Of a stretch of DNA of 64,000 bases, positions 42,207 to 49,302 are shown piece after piece. This stretch comes from Streptococcus constellatus (lineage in GTDB: Bacteria > Bacillota > Bacilli > Lactobacillales > Streptococcaceae): contig NZ_CABHMZ010000026.1 of the NCBI RefSeq assembly GCF_902167705.1, positions 62,001 to 126,000 of the forward strand, read 5' to 3'. Numbering within the stretch: position 1 is the stretch's first letter; each line of letters begins with the position of its first letter. A program made the position numbers and the translations under genes. The notes beneath the pieces are model-generated. The model saw only the letters and a program-made list of their open reading frames with translations. It ran no database searches and was not told the origin of the DNA.

Positions 42207-42740
42207 TTAGTTATCTCCCATTTTCTTTAATTCCATATGTAATACACAAGCAAATACTATCTCAATAATACATGCCGCAACAGCTACCGTTGTGCCGTTT
42301 AATGCACATCCTAAAATCAAAGAAATCATCGGAATGGAAATTGCAGCAACTGTATATCCCTTTGATTGATACAACCATGAATAGGGAAATAAATGCGCTC
42401 CAAACACCATAGCATATACCATAATCATCTTTTCCGGAACCGCACTAAACACCCACATAACGATTAATAAATAAACCATTTGATTTAAGGTGAAAATGAA
42501 GCCTAATTGTCCAAGTGGATTTTGTTTTGAAAAGATATCCACCTTTATAAGTTTACCAATTAGCCAAGACAGCGGTAATAATGGGCATGAACAGCAAAAC
42601 ACCAATAAATTTTTTATATTCATATTGATATCTAAAATTGACACAAGTACTATCAGAAGCCATATAATCACCGATGCCATGATAAATGGTAATCCTTTTT
42701 TCTGCTGAATTGCAATTTCTTTTCTTAATTTATCCATCAT
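42207..42740 (-). CDS. DUF7010-like membrane protein (cargo)
   Basis: A 177-residue protein with six or so membrane helices and the motif KKGLPFIMASVIIWLL near the N-terminus; a mid-protein segment FSAVPEKMIMVYAMVFGAHL is characteristic. It resembles DUF7010 proteins of Firmicutes, whose function is unknown. The start at ATG 42740 was chosen for its GGAGGAGAAA ribosome site over a more distant ATG. It is probably passenger DNA of the mobilizable element. Confidence 0.7.
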   Translation of the reverse strand: MMDKLRKEIAIQQKKGLPFIMASVIIWLLIVLVSILDINMNIKNLLVFCCSCPLLPLSWLIGKLIKVDIFSKQNPLGQLGFIFTLNQMVYLLIVMWVFSAVPEKMIMVYAMVFGAHLFPYSWLYQSKGYTVAAISIPMISLILGCALNGTTVAVAACIIEIVFACVLHMELKKMGDN

Positions 42741-42809
42741 TTTCTCCTCCACAAATTCAAATTTGTTTTGCTCAATATTTATATCATTATACCATTTTTT
42801 CACTTAGTT

Positions 42810-44294
42810 TTATAGGTCTAACCCGTTCCTCTTTACCCGTGTTAGTTGCTTTTCTTGTTCCTGTAACTGCTCTATACAAATCTTAACTTTTTCAGTTTGT
42901 TCAACTTCTTTTCGTAGGTCTATGATTTGATAATACAGACTATCTTTTTCTTTCTTCATAGTGGCAAGTTCCGATTTCCATTGAGATATATTTAAGGTCT
43001 TACTTTCTCCTAAATGCTCTTTTAGATATTTTCTTGAACTCTCAAATAAAATAATCTCTGCGGTATGCTCGCTATAAAAATCTTCCCGTTTGCTTTTCTT
43101 TAATTTGATATAGGCTTTATAGATGTCTTTATACTTCAAATATTTTTCTGACTGGTCGATGAGTTGTGTTTTTTCATCAATCTCATTCTCAGTATTTTTT
43201 AAGGCTCTTGTGGTCTTATAATTCTTATCTCTTAGGGTAACTATATTTTCTTTAAGTTCAGATAATGAAGTGATATTTTTTTCTTTGAGTAATTGATAAC
43301 TCTCAATATATTTCTCTAAATCTGCATTATTGTTATCTGAGTTTTCTTTTATGAAATGAGAGAGCATATCTGTTAAATCATTTTGTTTTGGTAGGGTAGT
43401 GGATTGTATAGCCATATCGTCCTGTTTATCTTTTGAAATATCATTATTTTTATCTTTCGTTAAACTCCTTATCCATCTCATTAAGGCTTTTATTCGTCTT
43501 GCAATTTCTCTTAATATCTTGTTTTGATGTTTGATTTCTCGGTTGATATTTCCTCTGTTGGTAACAATACCTTTTTTCTCCATTTGGGTTACTGATACTC
43601 CTAAATGAATGGTCGGTATTTGTTCTATGCCTTGTCTTTCATAGGAGCGGTGATCAACTTTTTCCTGTATACTGTTTTCTTCAAGATATTTGTTTGTAAT
43701 GTCTGTCCATGCTTTTCGCCACTCTTCCGCTTTTTCTTGCTCATTCCAATCGGTTGTATTGATTTTTCTTGTTTTGTAATTGCCGTTTTTGAGTTTTATC
43801 TTTTCTCCGTTTTTATCAAGGATATATTCTTTTTTTGATTTTGCTCCCCATGTTTTATCTTCGTTTAACGGTCGCATGGTAAGTAAGATATGTGCGTGTG
43901 GGTTTCCGTCATTTTTATCGTGCAAAGCAACATCGGCACACATACCGACTTTCACAAAATTTTCTTTTACATATTTCCTTACAAGCTCTATCTGTTTTTC
44001 TCTACTCAGTTCTTTGGGTAAGGCAATTTCGATTTCTCTTGCAAGCTGTGAGTTTTTACTTTTTTCTATTTTCTCAACACTGTTCCATAATACAGAACGG
44101 TTTGAAAATTCTTCAGGTGCATTTTGCGGTAATAGAATTTCGGTATAGGCTATTCCGCCTTTTCTTGTAAAGTCATGGACTATTCCGTCATATTCGTTTT
44201 TTATCTTTTCGCCACTACGATAGGCGGAAGCTGCTACTGCACTTTTGCCTTTTCCTCTTGAAATAATCTTTATACTAAGATGATATATCGTCAT
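42810..44294 (-). CDS. MobQ-type relaxase (MobA/MobL family)
   Basis: Nicks one DNA strand at oriT and pilots it into the recipient through a conjugation channel. It has 494 residues. The N-terminal MobA/MobL domain (1-200) begins MTIYHLSIKIISRGKGKSAV, has AASAYRSGEK, and shows the metal-binding HxH in DGNPHAHILL near residue 133. Residues 230-494 are helical and coiled-coil. The family acts on RSF1010/pIP501-like oriT sites, which fits the candidate oriT about 200 bp upstream. GAGAGGAGG precedes the ATG. Confidence 0.92.
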   Translation of the reverse strand: MTIYHLSIKIISRGKGKSAVAASAYRSGEKIKNEYDGIVHDFTRKGGIAYTEILLPQNAPEEFSNRSVLWNSVEKIEKSKNSQLAREIEIALPKELSREKQIELVRKYVKENFVKVGMCADVALHDKNDGNPHAHILLTMRPLNEDKTWGAKSKKEYILDKNGEKIKLKNGNYKTRKINTTDWNEQEKAEEWRKAWTDITNKYLEENSIQEKVDHRSYERQGIEQIPTIHLGVSVTQMEKKGIVTNRGNINREIKHQNKILREIARRIKALMRWIRSLTKDKNNDISKDKQDDMAIQSTTLPKQNDLTDMLSHFIKENSDNNNADLEKYIESYQLLKEKNITSLSELKENIVTLRDKNYKTTRALKNTENEIDEKTQLIDQSEKYLKYKDIYKAYIKLKKSKREDFYSEHTAEIILFESSRKYLKEHLGESKTLNISQWKSELATMKKEKDSLYYQIIDLRKEVEQTEKVKICIEQLQEQEKQLTRVKRNGLDL

Positions 44295-44356
44295 AAGAAA
44301 AAACCTCCTCTCTTTTTTAATGTTGGGACGATGGCGATGATAAAGACTTACTAAAA

Positions 44357-44382
44357 AAATCGGATTGCTTTTTATCCGATTT
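44357..44382 (-). terminator. Strong hairpin upstream of the relaxase gene
   Basis: A perfect 9-bp stem AAATCGGAT / ATCCGATTT with an 8-nt loop, followed on the minus strand by seven T residues. It lies between the oriT-like region and the relaxase ATG at 44294, with no obvious promoter between. It may be an attenuator. Confidence 0.75.
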
Positions 44383-44406
44383 CTTTTGGGAAGTACACAA
44401 GGGGTA

Positions 44407-44532
44407 GGAAATTTATTTCCGTAGGGGAGTGTAACTCCCCTGTATCAGCGTTAGCTGATATGCTCTCTGCAAGAGCCTTCGGAGAACGCACACACCCTTT
44501 AGGGTGTATAAGTGCGCCCTTGTAAACAAGGG
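44407..44532. other. Candidate origin of transfer (oriT) with six tandem hairpins
   Basis: Six short palindromes follow one another: GGAAAT-ATTTCC (44407-44420), GGGGAGT-ACTCCCC (44424-44440), TATCAGC-GCTGATA (44443-44460), GCTCT-AGAGC (44462-44476), ACACCC-GGGTGT (44492-44507) and CCCTTGT-ACAAGGG (44517-44532). Between the last two, on plus, is ATAAGTGCGCCCTT (44508-44521), which matches the nic region core I recall for pIP501/pGO1/pSK41 and related MobQ systems, directly after a stem as there. By analogy the nick would fall at the 3' end of GCGCCC. The relaxase gene beside it is of the matching class. Confidence 0.82.
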
Positions 44533-44533
44533 A

Positions 44534-44854
44534 CTATTCCTCTGTTTCCGTTATTTCTTCTTGTGTTTCTATATTTTGATTTTCGCTTTGTCCTCGCTTA
44601 TCTATGATTTTTTGTATTTTTTGATTTACTGCTTCTTTGACATTTGGGAATGTGACTAGCTGATAAAATTCATCTTTGGTGAAATCCTTGCTTTCGGTAA
44701 AGATACTTTCAAATATTCCCCCTTTTTCATAAAGCCGTCTATCTCTCTTTTTTCGTTCTTCCTGTTTCTGCTGACTGATGAGCTTTTTTCTTTTGTTTTG
44801 TAACTGCTTGATTTCTTCTTCTGCCATTAAGATTTTTTCTTCTATGTTTTTCAT
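44534..44854 (-). CDS. DUF3847 family protein
   Basis: A 106-residue basic then acidic protein. The first 45 residues are a coiled coil (EEEIKQLQNKRKKLISQQ), then comes a compact helical part with TKDEFYQLVTFPNV, then an acidic tail. DUF3847 proteins accompany MobQ relaxases in mobilizable elements and may be oriT-binding auxiliaries, which is inference from position. The stop is 2 nt from the oriT hairpins. ATG 44854 has AGAGAGGAAC upstream. Confidence 0.75.
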   Translation of the reverse strand: MKNIEEKILMAEEEIKQLQNKRKKLISQQKQEERKKRDRRLYEKGGIFESIFTESKDFTKDEFYQLVTFPNVKEAVNQKIQKIIDKRGQSENQNIETQEEITETEE

Positions 44855-44882
44855 TTTCTGTGTTCCTCTCTTTCTATTTTTG

Positions 44883-44968
44883 AGCAAAGAAAAAACAGTA
44901 AACCATTTTTGATTTACTGTTACTCTGTTAATTTTTATTTAGTTGTTAATCTGGCAAACTGGGATTTA
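44883..44968. repeat. Direct repeat copy 2 with hairpin (upstream of DUF3847 gene)
   Basis: About 86 bp related to 42,106-42,203. The stem ACAGTAAA / TTTACTGT spans 44,895-44,920 and on the minus strand is followed by TTTTTTC. Both copies precede a short gene of the element and both end at CAAACTGGGATTT. Confidence 0.75.
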
Positions 44969-44973
44969 TAATT

Positions 44974-45144
44974 CTACATAAATTCCAAAACACCTAAAAG
45001 AATGCTTGAAGCTGCTAATAATAAAACTCCAATAACTTCAAGTGTATTTTCAATGTTTTTGTCTTTTTTATATTGCTTGATAAATTTAGGAGACATAAAA
45101 CCTAAACCTATACCAAATAATAGATAACCAATTCCTTTTAACAT
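44974..45144 (-). CDS. Small membrane protein
   Basis: 56 residues with a first membrane helix (LKGIGYLLFGIGLGFM) and a second (VIGVLLLAASSILLGVLEF) separated by a basic loop KFIKQYKKDKN. No family is recognised. ATG 45144 has a GGAGGAACG ribosome site, which decides the start over an ATG at 45165. It follows the flavodoxin gene, so it is probably in the same cargo operon. Confidence 0.6.
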   Translation of the reverse strand: MLKGIGYLLFGIGLGFMSPKFIKQYKKDKNIENTLEVIGVLLLAASSILLGVLEFM

Positions 45145-45193
45145 TTCGTTCCTCCAAATTGTCAAATTCTGATTTTATAAAAACATCTAATCT

Positions 45194-45655
45194 CTATTTC
45201 TTCTTTTCTATTAGTTTTCTGATTTCATTTAATACTCTATAACAATCTTCTTCATTTGGATGTCCTTTTGCAATTCCACCAATCTTTTTTAGGAAACCAT
45301 ATGTATCATATCCTCTACAATAACAGCTTCCCATATATTTAGCATCTTTATTATTCAACTTGATACCAAGTGAATTAACATAATCTTTATACCTAATTCC
45401 ACAAGTATAACAAAGAATTATTTTTTTGCCTGATAAATCGGTATCGTTGATGTATTCAATAATTGATTTGTGCATAGTTCCAAAATAAATTCCAGAAGCA
45501 AAAATGATATATTCGCTTTTTGATAAGTCATAATATTTATTTTGGGTAATATCTATTACGTCCATTTCATATCCAAAATTTCTTTCAATATAATCAACAA
45601 CTTTTTTGGTATTCTTATGATGAACAGACGCATATAGCAATGTTACTTTACTCAT
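45194..45655 (-). CDS. Flavodoxin-domain protein (cargo)
   Basis: A 153-residue flavodoxin-like fold. The N-terminal strand and phosphate loop is TLLYASVHHKNTKKV, with a second strand IIFASGIYFGTMHKS near residues 50-64. It has several Cys (CYTCGIRYKD, GSCYCRGYD), unusual for flavodoxin, so it may be a redox-active variant. It likely binds FMN and transfers electrons; the partner is unknown. GGAGGCTGAG precedes the ATG. It is carried by the mobilizable element rather than required for transfer. Confidence 0.82.
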   Translation of the reverse strand: MSKVTLLYASVHHKNTKKVVDYIERNFGYEMDVIDITQNKYYDLSKSEYIIFASGIYFGTMHKSIIEYINDTDLSGKKIILCYTCGIRYKDYVNSLGIKLNNKDAKYMGSCYCRGYDTYGFLKKIGGIAKGHPNEEDCYRVLNEIRKLIEKKK

Positions 45656-45738
45656 TCTCAGCCTCCTATTGAATAGGAATTTTATAATAATTATTTACTA
45701 TTATACCATTTTTAAGCCATTTTTTCTATATCGTCTTT

Positions 45739-47208
45739 CTACGGCACTTGACAGTTACCTATAAAGTTAAAATACACATCGACTTGTTGTTTTCTGTCTT
45801 TGCCTTTTCTTCCTCCTGTTGCTTCATGGACTACTACTTTTTCTATATATTCATTTATCATTGGTACTGTCAGTTCCTCAATATCGGTATATTTTTCTAT
45901 CATTTTTAGGAATTTGTCGGTATCAACTTTTCTCTGATGATAGCTTTCAATTTCCTGTTCAAAATACTGTATTTGTTTTTCTAAATCTTGTTGCTCCGTA
46001 TCATAGATATTAAATAATCTATCAAAGTGTTTTACAGGAATTTTCCCAAGTGCATGGTCTTCATATAGTTTTGTAATAAGGGTTGTCAGTTCTTCATTTC
46101 TTGATGACAGTTTTTCTAACTTTTCTTTATCTCCTTGATACTTTTCTTCTCTTTTTTCATCAGATAACTTGTTCATCACTTTTAGAAATTCTTGCTTCTC
46201 CTCTTTTGCAAAATCTGTGATTTCTTTGATTGATTTTAAGAGAATTTCATTCACTGTTTTTACTTTGATGTAGTGCATACTGCAAGAGCCTTTTCTATGT
46301 CTGTAATGTTGGCATACAAAGCAATAATCACAATCATATTTCTTTTCTTTATGTTCTGCCGGCTCTCTGTAACTTAACTTTCCTCCACAATCTGAACAGA
46401 TTAAAAGTCCTGTAAATGGGTGGGATGTTGTCCCGTACTTCGGACTTCTTCTTACTGTCTTTCTTAACCTTTGGGCGTTATTCCATGTTTCTTCATCTAT
46501 GATAGCTTCATGGGTATTTTTGAATATAATGAGTTCATCTTCTTCCGCCTTTCTTCGTTTCTTGGTCTTATAATCAAGGCATATTGTTTTACCAAGTACA
46601 GTATGTCCCATATATTCTTGCTTTTCTAAGATATAGCTTACTGTGGTTGGTGTCCAAAAATACGGGTCTTCTATTCCTCTTTTCTTGGAACTGTGGTTAT
46701 TTTCAGGATAGTGTATTTCTGCATAGGCTGATGGGATAAGGACTTTATCTTTGGTTAGTATATCTGCTATCTGTGTTACGCCATATCCCTCTATTACAAG
46801 CCTATAAATGCGTTTTACAACCTTTGCACTCTCTTTATCGACAAGTAGCTCCTGTTTGTTCTTAGGGTTTCTATAATAGCCGTATGGAACGCTTGGCGAT
46901 ACTCTTTTACCCTCTTCCATTCTTGCTCTGAAGATAGATTGTATTTTTCTTGATGTATCTCTTGCATACCATTCGTTCATAATGTTTAGAAATGGGGTAA
47001 AGTCGCTTTCTGCTTGTTTCTCACTATCTATTCCGTTATTGATGGCGATAAACCTTACTCCCTTTTCTTTGAAAAGTATTTCGGTGTAAAAGCCTACTTT
47101 GAGATAATCTCTGCCAAACCTACTCATATCTTTTACTATCACAGTAGATACTTTGTTTTCTTCTACTGCTTTTATCATCTTTTGAAATCCCTGTCTATCA
47201 AAAGATGA
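45739..47208 (-). pseudogene. Large serine recombinase (TnpX/TndX type), N-terminally truncated
   Basis: This should excise and integrate the Tn4451-like element. The remaining part starts at FDRQGFQKMIKAVEENKV, inside the resolvase catalytic domain, and keeps DMSRFGRDYLKVGFYTE, the recombinase domain (VPYGYYRNPKNKQELLVD), a zinc ribbon (CSDCGG...CQHYRHRKGSC) and a C-terminal DUF4368-like region. The first 60 or so residues, with the nucleophilic Ser (usual motif YxRLSxxD), are replaced by unrelated sequence. An open frame continues to 47268 with a spurious start. It is almost certainly inactive. Confidence 0.88.
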
Positions 47209-47306
47209 GGTTAGATAACGATACTTTTTGAAACACAGTAAAATCAAGGTTTTTCGGACAACGGACAAGCATGGTTTGTACTACAACTAAATATTGCACC
47301 GCACAA

Positions 47307-47353
47307 GCGGCGTTTCCCACTTCCACACGGAAGAACAGGAACGCCGCTTTTTT
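47307..47353 (+). terminator. Terminator at the left edge of module B
   Basis: The arms GCGGCGTT (47307-47314) and AACGCCGC (47340-47347), with an inner stem CTTCC / GGAAG, are followed by six T residues. It must have ended a plus-strand transcript whose gene is no longer present to the left. Confidence 0.75.
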
Positions 47354-47360
47354 CATGCCC

Positions 47361-47478
47361 TTTGTTACGCAGTAGGGGCTGAAAAAGCCTTGATATAAGC
47401 GGCTTTGCGGACACGTTTTTTATACAGCAAGGGATTTATACCTTTTCCCTCAAAATCGCCGTTCTACTGCGTAACAAA
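47361..47478. repeat. 15-bp inverted repeat upstream of the initiator-like gene
   Basis: TTTGTTACGCAGTAG (47361-47375) is perfectly repeated in inverse at 47464-47478, with 88 nt between. Inside, AAAGCC and GGCTTT could form a nested stem. It ends about 26 bp before the ATG at 47505, so it could be a regulatory RNA leader or a protein-binding/origin site for the encoded initiator-like protein. Confidence 0.7.
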
Positions 47479-47504
47479 TCCACAGCAAAAGGAGTGATGA
47501 AGCT

Positions 47505-48488
47505 ATGGCAGTTTTCCGTGTGGAACGCAACACAGGCTACACCGTAATGAGCAACCACCACTTACGCAATAAGGAGCTTTCCTTAAAGGCAAAGGGGCTG
47601 TTATCTCAAATGCTGTCCTTGCCGGAGGATTGGGACTATACCCTTGCGGGGCTGTCCTACATCAACCGGGAAAGTATCGACGCTATCCGTACCGCCGTTT
47701 GGGAGCTTGAAAAAGCCGGATATATCACAAGACGGCAGGGACGCGACGAGAAAGGCAAAATGACCGCTATCGAGTACACCATTTACGAACAGCCGCAGCC
47801 GCCGGAATTGGATTGCCCGGTATTGGAAAATCCAACAGCGGATAACCCGATATTGAAAAATCCGACAACGGATAATCCGACGTCGGAAAATCCAACGCAA
47901 TTAAATAAAGATATATCAAGAACTAACTTACCAAAAAAAGAAAAATCAAATACGGATTTATCAATTACCCATTCCATTCCTATCCATTCCCTAAATCCCT
48001 TGCCTTATGGCGAGGACGAAGCGGCACAGCCGCCGGAACGGAAAAGAACGGAAAGGAACAACGCTTACCGAGTGTATGAGGAAATTATCAAAGACAATAT
48101 CGCCTATGACATTCTCTTGCAGGACAGAAGCCTTGACCGCGACCGTCTGAATGAGATTGTTGACCTTATGCTTGAAACCGTCTGCACAGCACGAAAGACA
48201 ATCCGTATCGCCGGGGACGACTACCCCGCAGAGCTTGTGAAGTCAAAGTTTATGAAGCTCAACAGCGAACATATCCGCTTTGTGCTTGACTGTATGCAGG
48301 AGAACACCACGAAAATCCGCAACATCAAGCAGTACCTAAAGGCGGTGCTTTTCAATGCCCCGTCTACCATTGACAGCTACTATACTTCCCTTGTGGCTCA
48401 CGATATGGCAAGCGGCGCACTTGCACCGAGGAAGCCGAAGTACGGCGACCCGGACTATTACACCTACAAAGAGGGCGAAAGCCTGTAA
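47505..48488 (+). CDS. Helix-turn-helix replication initiator-like protein (DUF6017 type)
   Basis: A 327-residue protein found at the start of Tn1549-type modules. Residues 1-95 form a winged helix-turn-helix (LSLKAKGLLSQMLSLPEDWD, YINRESIDAIRTAVWELEKA). A low-complexity linker at 105-135 has tandem ENPT/DNPT units. The C-terminal part (about 180-327) resembles DnaD/RepA-like domains of the DUF6017 family. It probably initiates or regulates element replication or transcription (inference). ATG 47505 has AAAGGAGTG. Confidence 0.8.
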   Translation: MAVFRVERNTGYTVMSNHHLRNKELSLKAKGLLSQMLSLPEDWDYTLAGLSYINRESIDAIRTAVWELEKAGYITRRQGRDEKGKMTAIEYTIYEQPQPPELDCPVLENPTADNPILKNPTTDNPTSENPTQLNKDISRTNLPKKEKSNTDLSITHSIPIHSLNPLPYGEDEAAQPPERKRTERNNAYRVYEEIIKDNIAYDILLQDRSLDRDRLNEIVDLMLETVCTARKTIRIAGDDYPAELVKSKFMKLNSEHIRFVLDCMQENTTKIRNIKQYLKAVLFNAPSTIDSYYTSLVAHDMASGALAPRKPKYGDPDYYTYKEGESL

Positions 48489-48512
48489 ACGAAAAAAAGG
48501 AGGATTTACCAC

Positions 48513-48731
48513 ATGGCACAGAAAACAGGAGCTTTGATTTTTGACGAAACCGCTGACCGCTACGACATTCGCTTTGACATTGCCGATTATTACGGCGGTC
48601 TGCATTGCGGCGAGTGCATGGACGTATTCACAGGCGGCAAATGGAAGCCTACCCGCATTGAATACGGGGACAACTGGTATCTTGTGGGTATCCGCGCCGA
48701 GGATTTGAACGGGCTGCGGGTACGGATTTAA
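48513..48731 (+). CDS. DUF5348 family protein
   Basis: A 72-residue protein, MAQKTGALIFDETADRYDIR, with the conserved DYYGGLHCGECMDVF and ending EDLNGLRVRI. It is a single compact beta-rich domain typical of this position in Tn1549-type elements. Function unknown. AAAGGAGGA precedes the ATG. Confidence 0.82.
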   Translation: MAQKTGALIFDETADRYDIRFDIADYYGGLHCGECMDVFTGGKWKPTRIEYGDNWYLVGIRAEDLNGLRVRI

Positions 48732-48825
48732 CGGGGCGACGTGAAGAACGGACGCCCTTTTTTCGCACTCAAAAGCGGCGTACCACCTTAACACTATCAC
48801 TACCGGGAAAGGAGGACGGTAAACA

Positions 48826-49302
48826 TTGCAAGACGAAATCAACGAAAAAGTGGTTGCGCTCTCTGTCAAGGGAGCAAAGCTGACTGCTGAAATGCTGCAA
48901 AAGGCAATCAAAGCCATGCTTGCACAGGCAAAAAAGCAGCAGGAAAAACAGCTCCACGGGAAGCAGACCCTAAAGCAGCTTGCGAAGCAGAACGCGGGGC
49001 TATCCAACATTGAGATAACCGAGGGCAATATCAAAGCCTTTGAGCAGACGGCGAAAAAATACGGTATCGACTTTGCCTTAAAGAAAGACAGCACCGAAAC
49101 GCCGCCCCGTTATCTCGTCTTTTTCAAGGGGCGGGACGCGGACGCTCTGACCGCAGCCTTTAAGGAGTTTTCCGCAAAGAAGCTGACACAGGAGCAAAAG
49201 CCCTCTATCCGAAAGGCACTTGCCACATTCCGGGAAGCAGCAAAGCAGCTTAACGCGAACCGTCAAAAGACAAAACACAAGGACAGGGAGGTGTCGCTAT
49301 GA
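48826..49302 (+). CDS. PcfB/DUF3801 family conjugation protein
   Basis: 158 residues, basic, mostly helical, with a long Lys/Gln coiled segment and a central domain RYLVFFKGRDADALTAAFKE. PcfB-type proteins act beside the coupling protein in Gram-positive conjugation. The start is TTG at 48826, supported by AAAGGAGGA. It overlaps virD4 by 4 nt. No counterpart remains in module A, where this part is lost. Confidence 0.82.
   Translation: MQDEINEKVVALSVKGAKLTAEMLQKAIKAMLAQAKKQQEKQLHGKQTLKQLAKQNAGLSNIEITEGNIKAFEQTAKKYGIDFALKKDSTETPPRYLVFFKGRDADALTAAFKEFSAKKLTQEQKPSIRKALATFREAAKQLNANRQKTKHKDREVSL

Larger units (their letters stand above)
47209..47504. other. Junction and leader region of module B
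   Basis: About 300 bp without a gene. From about 47,209 the recombinase frame loses its family match. A terminator-like hairpin on plus at 47,307-47,353 and a long inverted repeat at 47,361-47,478 follow. The AT-rich element composition changes to GC-rich across this stretch. The ribosome site AAAGGAGTG for the first module B gene is at its right end. Confidence 0.7.

Noticed and set aside
41880-47210. Antibiotic resistance cargo
   Set aside because: Tn4451 carries catP, but here no resistance protein is encoded; cargo is flavodoxin, DUF7010 and small proteins.
32200-47500. Flanking direct repeats marking att sites of module A or the small element
   Set aside because: No clear direct repeat links 32.65, 41.88 and 47.2 kb; the true outer ends seem lost or lie outside the window.
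47826-47895. CRISPR-like array
   Set aside because: The 18-bp units are contiguous, imperfect and in frame with coding sequence; there are no spacers or cas genes.
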